Shown here: in pieces, positions 34,910 through 42,589 of the stretch
Numbering within the stretch: position 1 is the first letter of the stretch
How the letters are laid out: every line of letters begins with the position of its first letter
Source of the DNA: JAEUIX01 sp964611125
GTDB lineage: Bacteria > Planctomycetota > Phycisphaerae > Phycisphaerales > UBA1924
Length of the DNA stretch: 64,000 nt
NCBI GenBank assembly: GCA_964611125.1
Contig: CAZSZO010000011.1
Coordinates: 23,615 to 87,614, forward strand
Direction of reading: 5' to 3'
The notes under the pieces: generated by a model
Seen by the model: only the letters and a program-made list of their open reading frames with translations
Databases searched by the model: none
Told to the model about the DNA's origin: nothing
Program-made: the position numbers and the translations under genes

Positions 34910-35980
34910 TCACGACCCCCGTGCAGGCTTCACCGGCGACGAATCGATGAACACGTCCATCTGCTGCCCCACGTAGACGGGGAACGACGCGCGCTTGAAT
35001 GAGTAGATGACCTGAAGCACCCGGGTGTCGACGCGCTCGGTGCTCTCACCGGTCAGTGACCTCTTGGGGATCACGTAGGGTTCGATCCGCACGAAGGATA
35101 GATCGGTCTTCATCGAACTGTTGCCCCGCAGCGACGCGACCGCCTTGGACGACGCGTTGACGCGCCACGCGTCGTTCTCGTCAACATCCACGCGGACGTG
35201 CAGGGTCTCGATATCGCCCATCAGCACCAGCGGCGTGCTCAGCGGCCCGGCCTGGGCGAACTCGCCCACCCGCACGTTGAGCTGCAGGATCTGCCCGTCG
35301 ACGGGGGCCCGCACGGTCAGCCGCTCGATCTCGGTGCGGGTGGCGTTGAGCTGGGCCTGGGCCGAGTCAACCTGGGCCTGGGCGATGTCCGCGTCGGGCT
35401 TCCAGGCGCCGGCCTTCAGCAGGGCCAGCTGGGCCCGCGCCTCAGCCACGCGCGTGCGGGCGGTGGCCACGGCGCTCCGCCGGCGGGTCATCTCCTCCTG
35501 CACGATGGCCCGCTTGTCGGTGACTGCTTCCATGATCGCCAACTGGGTGGACTGGTCGTCCAGCATCGCCTCGCTCTCGGCCACCCGGGCCTCGGCGGGG
35601 GGCACCTCCTCGACCCGCGGCAGCAGCGCCAGCCGGCCCAGCGTAGCCTGCGCGATACGCAGCGCCGCCTCGCGCGAGGCCTGCTCAGCCACCAGCGTCC
35701 GGTCGTCGATCGAGAACAGCGGGTCGCCCTTCTTCACGCTCTGGCCATAGGTCACGTGCACCGCCGAGACGATCCCCGGCAGATACGTGCCGATGGCGAT
35801 GTTCTGGCTGCTCGATTCGACGATCCCCGCGCCCGCCACGGGCAACTCAAAGGGAGACTTGGCGGGCGGCGCCACCGGCTCGGCAGGCGGCGTCACCTTG
35901 CTCTCGGAGCGCACGGTGTACACGGCCAGGCAGACGCCGGCGACGGCCAGAACCGGGATGACATACTTGCGGACAAACAT
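34910..35980 (-). CDS. HlyD/DevB-type periplasmic adaptor of an ABC exporter
   Basis: 356 residues. One N-terminal membrane anchor (VIPVLAVAGVCLAVYTV) is followed by a lipoyl half-motif (GIVSAVHVTYGQSVKKGDPL), a long coiled-coil hairpin (about residues 105-200, rich in Ala, Glu and Arg) and the second lipoyl half with RAPVDGQILQLNVRVGEFA. The C-terminus is a beta-barrel section. It links the permeases to the TolC-like channel. Adaptor, FtsX-type permease and ATPase in one operon match the DevBCA/MacAB class rather than RND pumps. Confidence 0.88.
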   Translation of the reverse strand: MFVRKYVIPVLAVAGVCLAVYTVRSESKVTPPAEPVAPPAKSPFELPVAGAGIVESSSQNIAIGTYLPGIVSAVHVTYGQSVKKGDPLFSIDDRTLVAEQASREAALRIAQATLGRLALLPRVEEVPPAEARVAESEAMLDDQSTQLAIMEAVTDKRAIVQEEMTRRRSAVATARTRVAEARAQLALLKAGAWKPDADIAQAQVDSAQAQLNATRTEIERLTVRAPVDGQILQLNVRVGEFAQAGPLSTPLVLMGDIETLHVRVDVDENDAWRVNASSKAVASLRGNSSMKTDLSFVRIEPYVIPKRSLTGESTERVDTRVLQVIYSFKRASFPVYVGQQMDVFIDSSPVKPARGS

Positions 35981-36068
35981 GGGGAAGCTCCCGATGGTGG
36001 ATGGTGATCTTGCGGTCTCAGACGCGGTCAGGTCGCTTGGTGGTCCAAATGCTCACGGTCTCAGTCGC

Positions 36069-36839
36069 TCAGGCGCCGAGCTGGGCGGGGTCGGTCACGA
36101 TGCGTTCAACACGCCCGTCGTCCATGCGGGCGATGCGGTCGGCGAACCCGAAAATGCGGGCGTCGTGGGTCACGATGACCAGGGCCCGATCCTCTCGCAG
36201 GGCCACTTGCTTCAGCAGTTGCATGATCACGTGACCGGTCTCATGGTCGAGGGCGCTGGTCGGTTCGTCGCACACGATCAGCCGCGGCTCGTGGATCAAC
36301 GCCCGGGAGATCGCCACCCGCTGCTGCTGACCCCCTGAGAGTTGCGACGGCAGCGACCGGGCCCGGTCCCCCAGGCCCACGCGCGCCAGCATGTCGGCCG
36401 CCTTCCTCACCGCCGAACTGCGCCCCTCGCCCAGGATCATCAGCGGCACCGCGACATTTTCCGCCGCCGTGAGCGTGGGCAGCAGGTTGAAAGCCTGAAA
36501 CACGAACCCCACGTTGCGGCCCCGCCACAGCGTGCGGGCCCGCTGCGACATCGTATTGAAGTCGACGCCGAAGACGTCGCACTCACCCGCGTCGCGGTCG
36601 AGGATGCCCGCCACCACCGAGATCAGCGTCGTCTTCCCGCATCCGCTCGGGCCCACCAGCATCATCAGCTCGCCCAGACCAATATCGAGATCAACCCCGC
36701 GCAGGGCGATCACCTTGGCGTCGCCCTGCCCGTAGTGCTTCGTGACGCCCCGGCAGCGCACGGCATGGCCGCGGGACGCGGCGGGCCCAGATGAAGGCGG
36801 GAGCGAAGCGGTCTGAGTGTCGGCTGCGGAGGCGACCAT
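36069..36839 (-). CDS. ABC transporter ATP-binding protein (MacB/DevA/LolD type)
   Basis: 256 residues. Walker A is GPSGCGKTTL, the Q-loop lies in FVFQAFNLLP, the signature is LSGGQQQRVAISRAL, Walker B is RLIVCDEPTSALD, and the switch histidine is in VIVTHD. The MacB/LolD subfamily is indicated by FVFQAFNLLPTLTAAENV and by the neighbouring FtsX-type permeases. It powers export from the periplasm or inner membrane by mechanotransmission. Only one ATPase gene serves two permease genes, so the complex could be A2-B1C1 with a heterodimeric permease, or two alternative permeases may share it. Confidence 0.93.
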   Translation of the reverse strand: MVASAADTQTASLPPSSGPAASRGHAVRCRGVTKHYGQGDAKVIALRGVDLDIGLGELMMLVGPSGCGKTTLISVVAGILDRDAGECDVFGVDFNTMSQRARTLWRGRNVGFVFQAFNLLPTLTAAENVAVPLMILGEGRSSAVRKAADMLARVGLGDRARSLPSQLSGGQQQRVAISRALIHEPRLIVCDEPTSALDHETGHVIMQLLKQVALREDRALVIVTHDARIFGFADRIARMDDGRVERIVTDPAQLGA

Positions 36840-36864
36840 TGGGGGTTCTCTCTACTCGGGTCGG

Positions 36865-38010
36865 TTACCTGAAAACGATGGCGGGCTCGAGCCTCATCAC
36901 CCGGCTCAGGCTCAGCAACGCCGCGGCGAGGCAGATGGCCAGGATCGCCCCCGCGGCCAGCACGGGGATCTCCCACGGCATGCGGAACGCCAGCCCCGCG
37001 GAGCCGACGACCCGCCCCAGCAGCGTCCCCGCACCCAGGCCGATGCCATAGCCCAGGGCGCCCACGGTGAGGGCCTGCACGACGACCATGCCGGCGAGGC
37101 GTCCGTTGGAGACGCCCATGGCCTTCAGGGCGCCGTAGTGCCGCATGTTGTCGAGGGTGAAGTTGTAGAGCATCTGTCCGCAGACCAGTACGCCGATCAC
37201 AAAGCCCAGGCCCACCGCCATGCCGAAGTTCACCAGAATCCCTGTCTCGTTGAGGATGTAGTCGGTGGTGGTCTTGATGAACTCCTCGTTGGTGCGCACC
37301 TTCAGCCCCGTCGCGGCCTCGATGCGACGGGCCACCACGCCGGGGTCCGCCCCGGGCCGGGCCTTGACCATGACGAACGCCATCAGCTTGCGTTCACGGG
37401 GCGCGATGGCCAGAGCCCGCGAATAGGTGGTGTAGATGACCGGCTCCCAGAAGAACGATTTGCTGCGGTTGTACGTGCCGACGATCTGCACCTCGTGGTC
37501 GTTGATGGAGATCCAGTCGCCGACGCGCAGGCCCCGGTCCCCGCCCTTCTTCATGCGCATCTTGGTGTCCGCGGCGTCGGCGTCGATCAGGATCGCGCGG
37601 TCCCGCCGCAGGTCGGCCAGACGGCCCTGCGCCATCGACGGCGGCCCGCCCATCAGCGTCGCGTCGTCAATGCCCACGACGATCGTCAGCATGCGGGTCC
37701 CGTCGGGCAGGCGGGCACGCAGGAATCCCTGGTACAACGGCACCGCCCACTCAACCCCCTCCACCCCGCGGGCGCGGGTCAGCGCGGTGTCCTGCAGCGC
37801 CAGGGAATCCTGCGAGAAACGGACCTGATCGTCCATCACCCAGAGGTCCCCCTGGCCGGTATCGCGGATGAACGAGCCGGTCTGCCAGGCGAGCCCCACC
37901 AGGATCGACGCCTGCTGGGTGATCAGGAGCGTCGCGAAGCCCACGCCGATGATCAGGCCGAGGTACTTCAGGCGATCGCCGATGAGCATGCGGAGCGCGA
38001 CGAACATCAT
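36865..38010 (-). CDS. FtsX-type ABC permease 2 (DevC-like)
   Basis: 381 residues from ATG 38010, preceded by AAGGGGGG. Four membrane helices in FtsX order: one N-terminal (LGLIIGVGFATLLITQQASI), a large periplasmic domain (residues 45-250), then three C-terminal helices (VNFGMAVGLGFVIGVLVCGQ and following), ending in RVMRLEPAIVFR. It is a clear homologue of the permease at 38933-40129: both share ITQQASI, VYTTYSRAL-type IYTTYSRALAIAPRERKL, and the FTLDN and RLEPAIVF blocks. The periplasmic domain has its own variant (ADTKMRMKKGGDRGLRVGDW). The start overlaps the TetR gene upstream by four bases (ATGA). Confidence 0.88.
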   Translation of the reverse strand: MMFVALRMLIGDRLKYLGLIIGVGFATLLITQQASILVGLAWQTGSFIRDTGQGDLWVMDDQVRFSQDSLALQDTALTRARGVEGVEWAVPLYQGFLRARLPDGTRMLTIVVGIDDATLMGGPPSMAQGRLADLRRDRAILIDADAADTKMRMKKGGDRGLRVGDWISINDHEVQIVGTYNRSKSFFWEPVIYTTYSRALAIAPRERKLMAFVMVKARPGADPGVVARRIEAATGLKVRTNEEFIKTTTDYILNETGILVNFGMAVGLGFVIGVLVCGQMLYNFTLDNMRHYGALKAMGVSNGRLAGMVVVQALTVGALGYGIGLGAGTLLGRVVGSAGLAFRMPWEIPVLAAGAILAICLAAALLSLSRVMRLEPAIVFR

Positions 38011-38807
38011 GCTGCACCCCCCTTGGGCCCGCTCGGGCGCAGCCAGCGGGCCGAGCCGACCGGGCGGGCCGAGCCGGCCGGGCGGGCCGAGCGGGCCGAG
38101 CGGGCCGACTTGTCCGCCCGCGGCCCGCGGGACTTGCCCGGCCCCTCCCCCCCCTCTCCCCGCTCCCCCCCCTCCCGCGCGAGCCCGCTGAGCAGCGCAT
38201 CCACCACCAGCTCGGCCCACTGGTCGACCGGGCGAAGCTTGATCCACGGATCGCCGCCAAAGGTCAGCTGCAGCGAGATCACCCCGTGAATGCCCGCCCA
38301 CAGGGTCTGGGCGACAAGCAACTCATCGGTGAGATCCGACCGGAACCGCCCCGCGCGGATCGCCTCGGCCACCAGCGAAACGAAGTGGGCGTAGCCGTCG
38401 TGCTCGGGGTTGCCCATGAGGGCGATGTCCTCAGGCGCCGGCTCAACCGCTGACAGCTCGGTCATGAACATGAACCGGTAGTGGTTGGGGTGCTGCATCG
38501 CAAAGCCCACCAGCCCCAGGCCCACCCGCCGGATGCGGTCCAGCACATCGCCGGCCCCGGGGTCGTCAGCCAGCCGCCGCTGCGCCGCCAGAAGGGCCGT
38601 GAAGTCGTGCCGGCAGAGCGCCTGGAGCAGCGCGTGCTTGTCCTTGAAGTGCACGTACAACGCCGCGGGCGTGTAGTCGATCGCCTGCGCGATCTTCCGC
38701 ATGGTCACCGCGCCGACCCCCTCGACGGCGAACAGATCGCGCGCGGCGGAGAGAATCCGCTCCTGCACCGCCGCCTTCTCTCGTGCTCGTCGATCGTGGG
38801 AGGTCAT
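38007..38807 (-). CDS. TetR family regulator inside the exporter operon
   Basis: 266 residues from ATG 38807; GTG 38828 is an alternative. The N-terminal HTH is typical TetR (ILSAARDLFAVEGVGAVTMR, then YTPAALYVHFKDKHALLQAL). The ligand domain covers residues 65-205 (GFAMQHPNHYRFMFMTE, TLWAGIHGVISLQL), resembling the TetR_C_13/WHG group. The last 55 residues are a low-complexity tail of Ser-Ala-Arg, Pro and Gly repeats encoded by the tandem GGGCCGAGC-type DNA at 38040-38115. It is coupled (ATGA) to permease 2. A strong promoter and an inverted repeat lie directly upstream, so it probably represses its own gene and the downstream exporter genes. Confidence 0.88.
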   Translation of the reverse strand: MTSHDRRAREKAAVQERILSAARDLFAVEGVGAVTMRKIAQAIDYTPAALYVHFKDKHALLQALCRHDFTALLAAQRRLADDPGAGDVLDRIRRVGLGLVGFAMQHPNHYRFMFMTELSAVEPAPEDIALMGNPEHDGYAHFVSLVAEAIRAGRFRSDLTDELLVAQTLWAGIHGVISLQLTFGGDPWIKLRPVDQWAELVVDALLSGLAREGGERGEGGEGPGKSRGPRADKSARSARSARPAGSARPVGSARWLRPSGPKGGAA

Positions 38808-38831
38808 TGGGGCTCGCCCGGGCTCCACCTT

Positions 38832-38846
38832 GAACGAATTGCGTTC
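38832..38846. promoter_or_regulatory. Inverted repeat, candidate operator of the internal TetR gene
   Basis: GAACGAATTGCGTTC has perfect 5-bp arms around a 5-bp centre, between the promoter at 38877-38905 and the start of the TetR gene at 38807. Confidence 0.5.
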
Positions 38847-38876
38847 GCAAACCGTACGATGTTTGACTACTGAACA

Positions 38877-38905
38877 ATGTTAACTGATGAAACGCTGTTT
38901 GTCAA
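38877..38905 (-). promoter_or_regulatory. Internal promoter for TetR2-permease2-ATPase-HlyD-TolC
   Basis: On the minus strand a consensus TTGACA (38905-38900) and TAACAT (38882-38877) are spaced by 17 bases, in the 125-base gap between permease 1 and the second TetR gene. Confidence 0.75.
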
Positions 38906-38932
38906 CCGCCGGAGCCCGATCTTCACACGCGC

Positions 38933-40129
38933 TCAGCCCTTGAACACGATCGCCGGCTCCAGCCGCATGACCTTCCACAGGCTCATCATCGACGCCAGGA
39001 TGCAGATCAGCGTGATGGCGGCCCCCGTCACCACCAGCGTCTGAGGGAGCAGCCGGAACGCCAGCTCCGTGCTCCCCGAGATCAGGCCGAACATCGACGC
39101 GGCGCCGACGCCCAAGCCGTAGCCGATCAGCCCGACCACGACCGATTGCAGCAGGATCATCGACAGCAGGCGCAGATTCGTGGCGCCCATGGCCTTGAGG
39201 GCGCCGAAGTGCCTGAGGTTGTCAAGAGTGAACTGGTAGAACGTCTGTCCCGCGATGGCGGTGCCCACCAGGAACCCCAGCGTCACCGCGATGCCGAAGT
39301 TGATCGGGATGCCCGTGTACTTCATGAAGTAGACCACGGTCTTCCACGAGAACTCCGCGCCCGTGAGGGCGACCAGCCGCGGACTCTCGCCCGCCGCCGT
39401 CACACGCTCAATCCGGCGGCACAGCTCGGCGTGGTCGACGCCGGGCTTGGCCTTGACGAGCACGAAGGAGAGCAGCTTGCGCTCGCGCGGGGCGAACTGC
39501 AGGGCCCGCGAATAGGTCGTGTACACCACGGGCTGACTCTGGAACGTGCGACGGACGTTGCACAGGCCCACGACCACGGCCCGGCGGTCGTTGAGCTCGA
39601 GCGTGTCGCCCACCTTGAGGGGAACCGCCTTGGCTCCGGGGATGGCCTTGCCGTCGGGCCCGGTGGGGAACTTGGCGAGCCGCCCCCTGGCCCCGACGAT
39701 GTCGACAATGACGCCCTCGGCCTGGCGCAGATCGGCCAGCGAGCCCTCGACCATCTCAGCGGGCCCGCCGGCGAGGGTGGCGTCATCGATGCCGTAGACG
39801 TTGCAGGTCTGGAACTGGCCGCTCTGCAGGCGGGCCTTGAGCTGGCCCTTGTAGAGCGGCATGGCCCACTCAACCCCCTCGATCCCGCGCACGCGGTACA
39901 GGACCGTGTCCTGCAGCGGCTTGACGTCGTCAACGAACTGGACCTTGGGGTCCATCACCCAGATATCCGGGAGCGAGGTGTCGCTGATGAACCCGAACGT
40001 GCGCGACATCAGGCCCACGAAGATCGACGCCTGCTGCGTGATCAGCAGCGCAGCGAAGGTGATCCCCATGATGATCCCCAGGTACTTGGCCCGATCGCCC
40101 ATGAGCATCTTGAGCGCGACGAAATTCAT
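38933..40129 (-). CDS. FtsX-type ABC permease 1 (DevC-like)
   Basis: 398 residues from ATG 40129, with AGGAG six bases upstream. Topology is as for permease 2: LGIIMGITFAALLITQQASI, a large periplasmic domain, then three helices with FQFTLDN-like FYQFTLDNLRHFGALKAMG and a terminal MRLEPAIVFKG. The periplasmic domain contains an extra stretch (KFPTGPDGKAIPGAKAV) not found in permease 2. It is translationally coupled by ATGA to the upstream TetR gene. Two non-identical permeases with one ATPase suggest a heteromeric DevC-type membrane unit. The exported substrate is unknown; glycolipids, lipoproteins and toxic compounds are exported by relatives. Confidence 0.88.
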   Translation of the reverse strand: MNFVALKMLMGDRAKYLGIIMGITFAALLITQQASIFVGLMSRTFGFISDTSLPDIWVMDPKVQFVDDVKPLQDTVLYRVRGIEGVEWAMPLYKGQLKARLQSGQFQTCNVYGIDDATLAGGPAEMVEGSLADLRQAEGVIVDIVGARGRLAKFPTGPDGKAIPGAKAVPLKVGDTLELNDRRAVVVGLCNVRRTFQSQPVVYTTYSRALQFAPRERKLLSFVLVKAKPGVDHAELCRRIERVTAAGESPRLVALTGAEFSWKTVVYFMKYTGIPINFGIAVTLGFLVGTAIAGQTFYQFTLDNLRHFGALKAMGATNLRLLSMILLQSVVVGLIGYGLGVGAASMFGLISGSTELAFRLLPQTLVVTGAAITLICILASMMSLWKVMRLEPAIVFKG

Positions 40130-40884
40130 GCGTGATCTCCTGCCTTGCCTGCAGTGCCTGCCTCGGCCGCCTCGCCCCTGGCGCGGCGGCCCGCCGCGCG
40201 GATGAGCGCCAGTGATGACTGAACGATGTGCTCCGCCTGGGCCGGGCGGTCGGCGGGCTCGTAGCTGTGCTCGGGGGCGATGCGCTGGATCATCGGCCGG
40301 CACAGCTTGAGGAACAGGCACTGCGACACGACGCTGAAGCAGCACCGGCGCACCACATCCGCCGGCGGCGCCCCGCCCGCCGCCGCGCGCTCTTCGGCGG
40401 GCAGCCCGCCCGAAGGGTGCTCCAGCTTCAGCAGCTCCGCCACGATTTCCTGCAGTCGCCTGAACTGCGGCCGGACGAAGTGCTCGGCCAGGTCGTCCAG
40501 GGCCCGCGTGGGCTCGACCATCTCGCGCGACATCAGCTTGCCGTGCCACGCCGGGCGGCCGGGGTCGAGCAGCCGATCGAGGAAGTTGACGATGTACGCC
40601 CGCAGACGATCTTCAGGCGGGGCTTCCGGGGTGAGCCCCCCGGCGAGGGGGTACCGCTCCAGCGCGACGCGGCCGCTCCAGGCGAGCACCTCGCCGTAGA
40701 GCCGCTCCTTGTCGCGAAAGTGGTAGTTCACCGCGGCGATGTTGGCCCCCGCCCGCCGGCAGATCTCCCGCACCGTGGCGTTCTGAAACCCGTGATCAGC
40801 GAACACCTCGCCCGCAGCCTCAAGGAGCCGCTGGCGCGTGTCTGCTTCTGTATCTTCTTGCTGAATAGGGACTTGTGAATCCAT
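40126..40884 (-). CDS. TetR family regulator at the head of the exporter operon (CecR-like)
   Basis: 252 residues. The HTH reads RQRLLEAAGEVFADHGFQNA, then REICRRAGANIAAVNYHFRDKE, with ANIAAVNYHF typical of the CecR/YbiH (DUF1956) subgroup, which controls HlyD-ABC exporters in enterobacteria. The C-terminal ligand domain includes HGKLMSREMVEPTRALDDL, also a CecR hallmark. The tail is Ala/Gly-rich. There is no Shine-Dalgarno, and an inverted repeat overlaps the start codon, so translation may be leaderless or near-leaderless. It is coupled by ATGA to permease 1. Confidence 0.9.
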   Translation of the reverse strand: MDSQVPIQQEDTEADTRQRLLEAAGEVFADHGFQNATVREICRRAGANIAAVNYHFRDKERLYGEVLAWSGRVALERYPLAGGLTPEAPPEDRLRAYIVNFLDRLLDPGRPAWHGKLMSREMVEPTRALDDLAEHFVRPQFRRLQEIVAELLKLEHPSGGLPAEERAAAGGAPPADVVRRCCFSVVSQCLFLKLCRPMIQRIAPEHSYEPADRPAQAEHIVQSSLALIRAAGRRARGEAAEAGTAGKAGDHA

Positions 40885-40908
40885 ACGGGTATTTCAAACG
40901 GGTGTATG
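40882..40908. promoter_or_regulatory. Inverted repeat over the start of the first TetR gene
   Basis: CATAC (40882-40886) and GTATG (40904-40908) flank two ACGGGT copies (40885-40890, 40898-40903). The element overlaps the expected transcription start and the ATG, as a self-repressing TetR operator would. Confidence 0.5.
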
Positions 40909-40913
40909 AATCG

Positions 40914-40942
40914 AGAGTATGAAACCCCGGCTCGGAAGTCAA
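40914..40942 (-). promoter_or_regulatory. Promoter of the exporter operon
   Basis: Minus strand: TTGACT (40942-40937), a 17-base spacer, TACTCT (40919-40914). The start of transcription would fall inside the inverted repeat at 40882-40908. Confidence 0.65.
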
Positions 40943-40955
40943 GCCCGCGCCACTT

Positions 40956-41085
40956 CCTCCTTCGGAGCCTGCCGCGGGAGCGGCAGGGAGGGGGGTGACT
41001 TAAACGGGAGAGGGCCGACTCCGATCCGAGGGCATCTGACGCGGGCGCCCTTCCCCGCCACTGCCGTGGCGGGCTCTGAAGGAGG
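40956..41085. repeat. Inverted pair of REP-like palindromic elements
   Basis: Each element is a hairpin next to a conserved 14-base tail. Copy 1 reads on the minus strand (hairpin 40968-40987, tail 40956-40969), copy 2 on the plus strand (hairpin 41054-41073, tail GGCTCTGAAGGAGG at 41072-41085). The two tails pair over 14 bp with one G:U, enclosing both hairpins. The right tail contains GGAGG, six bases before a GTG at 41092. It may be a REP/BIME-type repeat or a structured leader that hides a ribosome site. Confidence 0.6.
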
Positions 41086-41140
41086 TCACCGGTGGCACGG
41101 GGACCGGCCGACGTACCGTTGGCTCTTGGCGAAGCCGCAC

Positions 41141-42511
41141 GTGAGAGCGAAGGGGGTTGACGGGGGCGCGGCGGTCGCCGCGCACGCGGCGGGGCATGTG
41201 GCGTGGGCCGAGCAACTGGCCCGCGAGGCGGTGCAGATTAATCCGGGCGATGCCGTGGCCTGGAACCTGCTGGGGCGGATCGCCCTGGATCTTGGGCGGC
41301 CCGACGCGGCAGTGGGCCTGCTGGAGCAATCCACGGCAGCGGACCCGCGCTTCAAGCCCGCGGCGAAGAACCTCGCGACGGCCCGCCGGCTTGTGGACCA
41401 GCCCCAGCCCCCGCAGGCGGACCACGCGAGCGACGCGGAGCGGTTCCTGCTGATCAAGGGGTGGGGCTACGGCTTCTGGGCCGATGTCGATCATGTCATG
41501 GGTCAGTTGCTTGTAGCGGAGTGGACCGGCCGCACGCCGGTGGTGCACTGGGGTGAGGAGAGCCTGTGGCACGATGACTCGCTCGGGCCCCGGGGCGACG
41601 CATGGCGCCAGTTCTTCGAGCCGGTCTCAGACCGGACGATCGACGACGTGCTGCGGGCGGCCGTTCGCGCCGGCGCGTCGGGAGGCAAGCCCGCCATCTG
41701 GCCGCCAAAGTGGACGGCTGACACGCTGCTGGCGCGCGAGGTGAACAAGTTTGAGGGCCCCCACTCCCGCTGCAGCGGGCTTCTGACCTTCGGCCGAAGC
41801 GAGCCTGTAGTGGTGAGCGATTTCCACACGGGAGTCGTCGGGCTGCTGCCGTGGGCCCCGATTGGGGGCGCGGGGCTGCTGCGCGGCGCCGACTACCGCA
41901 CAGCGCACCGGGAGCTGTTCGCGCGATACCTCAAGCCGCGGGCGGAGGTGCTGGCGGAGGTCGACGCCTGGGCGCGCGAGCACCTGCCCGAGCCGGAGCG
42001 GACGATCGCGGTGCACGTGCGCGGGACGGACAAGGTTGTCGAGACCGCGCACCTGCACAGTGTGAATGAGGAATACCCGGCGCGGATCGATGCGCTGCTG
42101 GCCCGCGCGGGCGACCTGCGGATCTTCCTGCTGACCGACGACGCGGTGACCCGCCAGCGCTTCATCGCCCGGTACGGGCAGCGGGTATTGACCACCGATG
42201 CGCAGCGGGCTTCGGGGACCACCGGTGTGCATTACCTGCCGAGCGCGCTCCCGAGCGGGTTGCACGGTGCGGGCGGGGTGGCGGGCGGGGTGACGGTGGG
42301 GCGCGATCGGGACGGACCGCGGACGCGCCTGGGCGCCGAGGTGCTCAAAGATGTGCTTCTGGCGGCCCGCTGCCGGTGTTTCGTGGGCCTGGGGTCGTCC
42401 AACGTGAGCTGCGCCGTGCTGCACATGAAGGCCTGGCGCGATGAGGACGTCTCGCTGGCCGATGTCGTCCTGCACTCGTATTTGAGCCCGATCCTTCTGC
42501 GGCCAAGGTGA
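41141..42511 (+). CDS. GT23 (FUT8/NodZ-like) glycosyltransferase with N-terminal TPR
   Basis: About 456 residues from GTG 41141; the true start is uncertain. Residues 1-85 form TPR helices (WAEQLAREAVQINPGDAVAW, NLLGRIALDLGRPDAAVGLL). The catalytic part has the signature of alpha-1,6-fucosyltransferases: IAVHVRGTDKVVETAHLHSV, compared with HVRRTDKVGTEAAFH in FUT8, then FLLTDDAVTRQRFIARYGQ and a last motif CFVGLGSSNVSCAVLH. It should use a nucleotide sugar such as GDP-fucose. The best ribosome site (GGAGG at 41081) serves GTG 41092, whose frame stops after 22 codons; deletion of one G in the run at about 41152-41156 would fuse that peptide to this frame. So a frameshift, sequencing error or leader peptide is possible. 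Confidence 0.78.
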   Translation: MRAKGVDGGAAVAAHAAGHVAWAEQLAREAVQINPGDAVAWNLLGRIALDLGRPDAAVGLLEQSTAADPRFKPAAKNLATARRLVDQPQPPQADHASDAERFLLIKGWGYGFWADVDHVMGQLLVAEWTGRTPVVHWGEESLWHDDSLGPRGDAWRQFFEPVSDRTIDDVLRAAVRAGASGGKPAIWPPKWTADTLLAREVNKFEGPHSRCSGLLTFGRSEPVVVSDFHTGVVGLLPWAPIGGAGLLRGADYRTAHRELFARYLKPRAEVLAEVDAWAREHLPEPERTIAVHVRGTDKVVETAHLHSVNEEYPARIDALLARAGDLRIFLLTDDAVTRQRFIARYGQRVLTTDAQRASGTTGVHYLPSALPSGLHGAGGVAGGVTVGRDRDGPRTRLGAEVLKDVLLAARCRCFVGLGSSNVSCAVLHMKAWRDEDVSLADVVLHSYLSPILLRPR

Positions 42512-42589
42512 CGACGCGTGGCGCTCGCCCCGGCAGCGAGAGTCTGGGAGGCGGGGGGCGCCCGATTATGCTGAGTGCGCTAAGCACGT

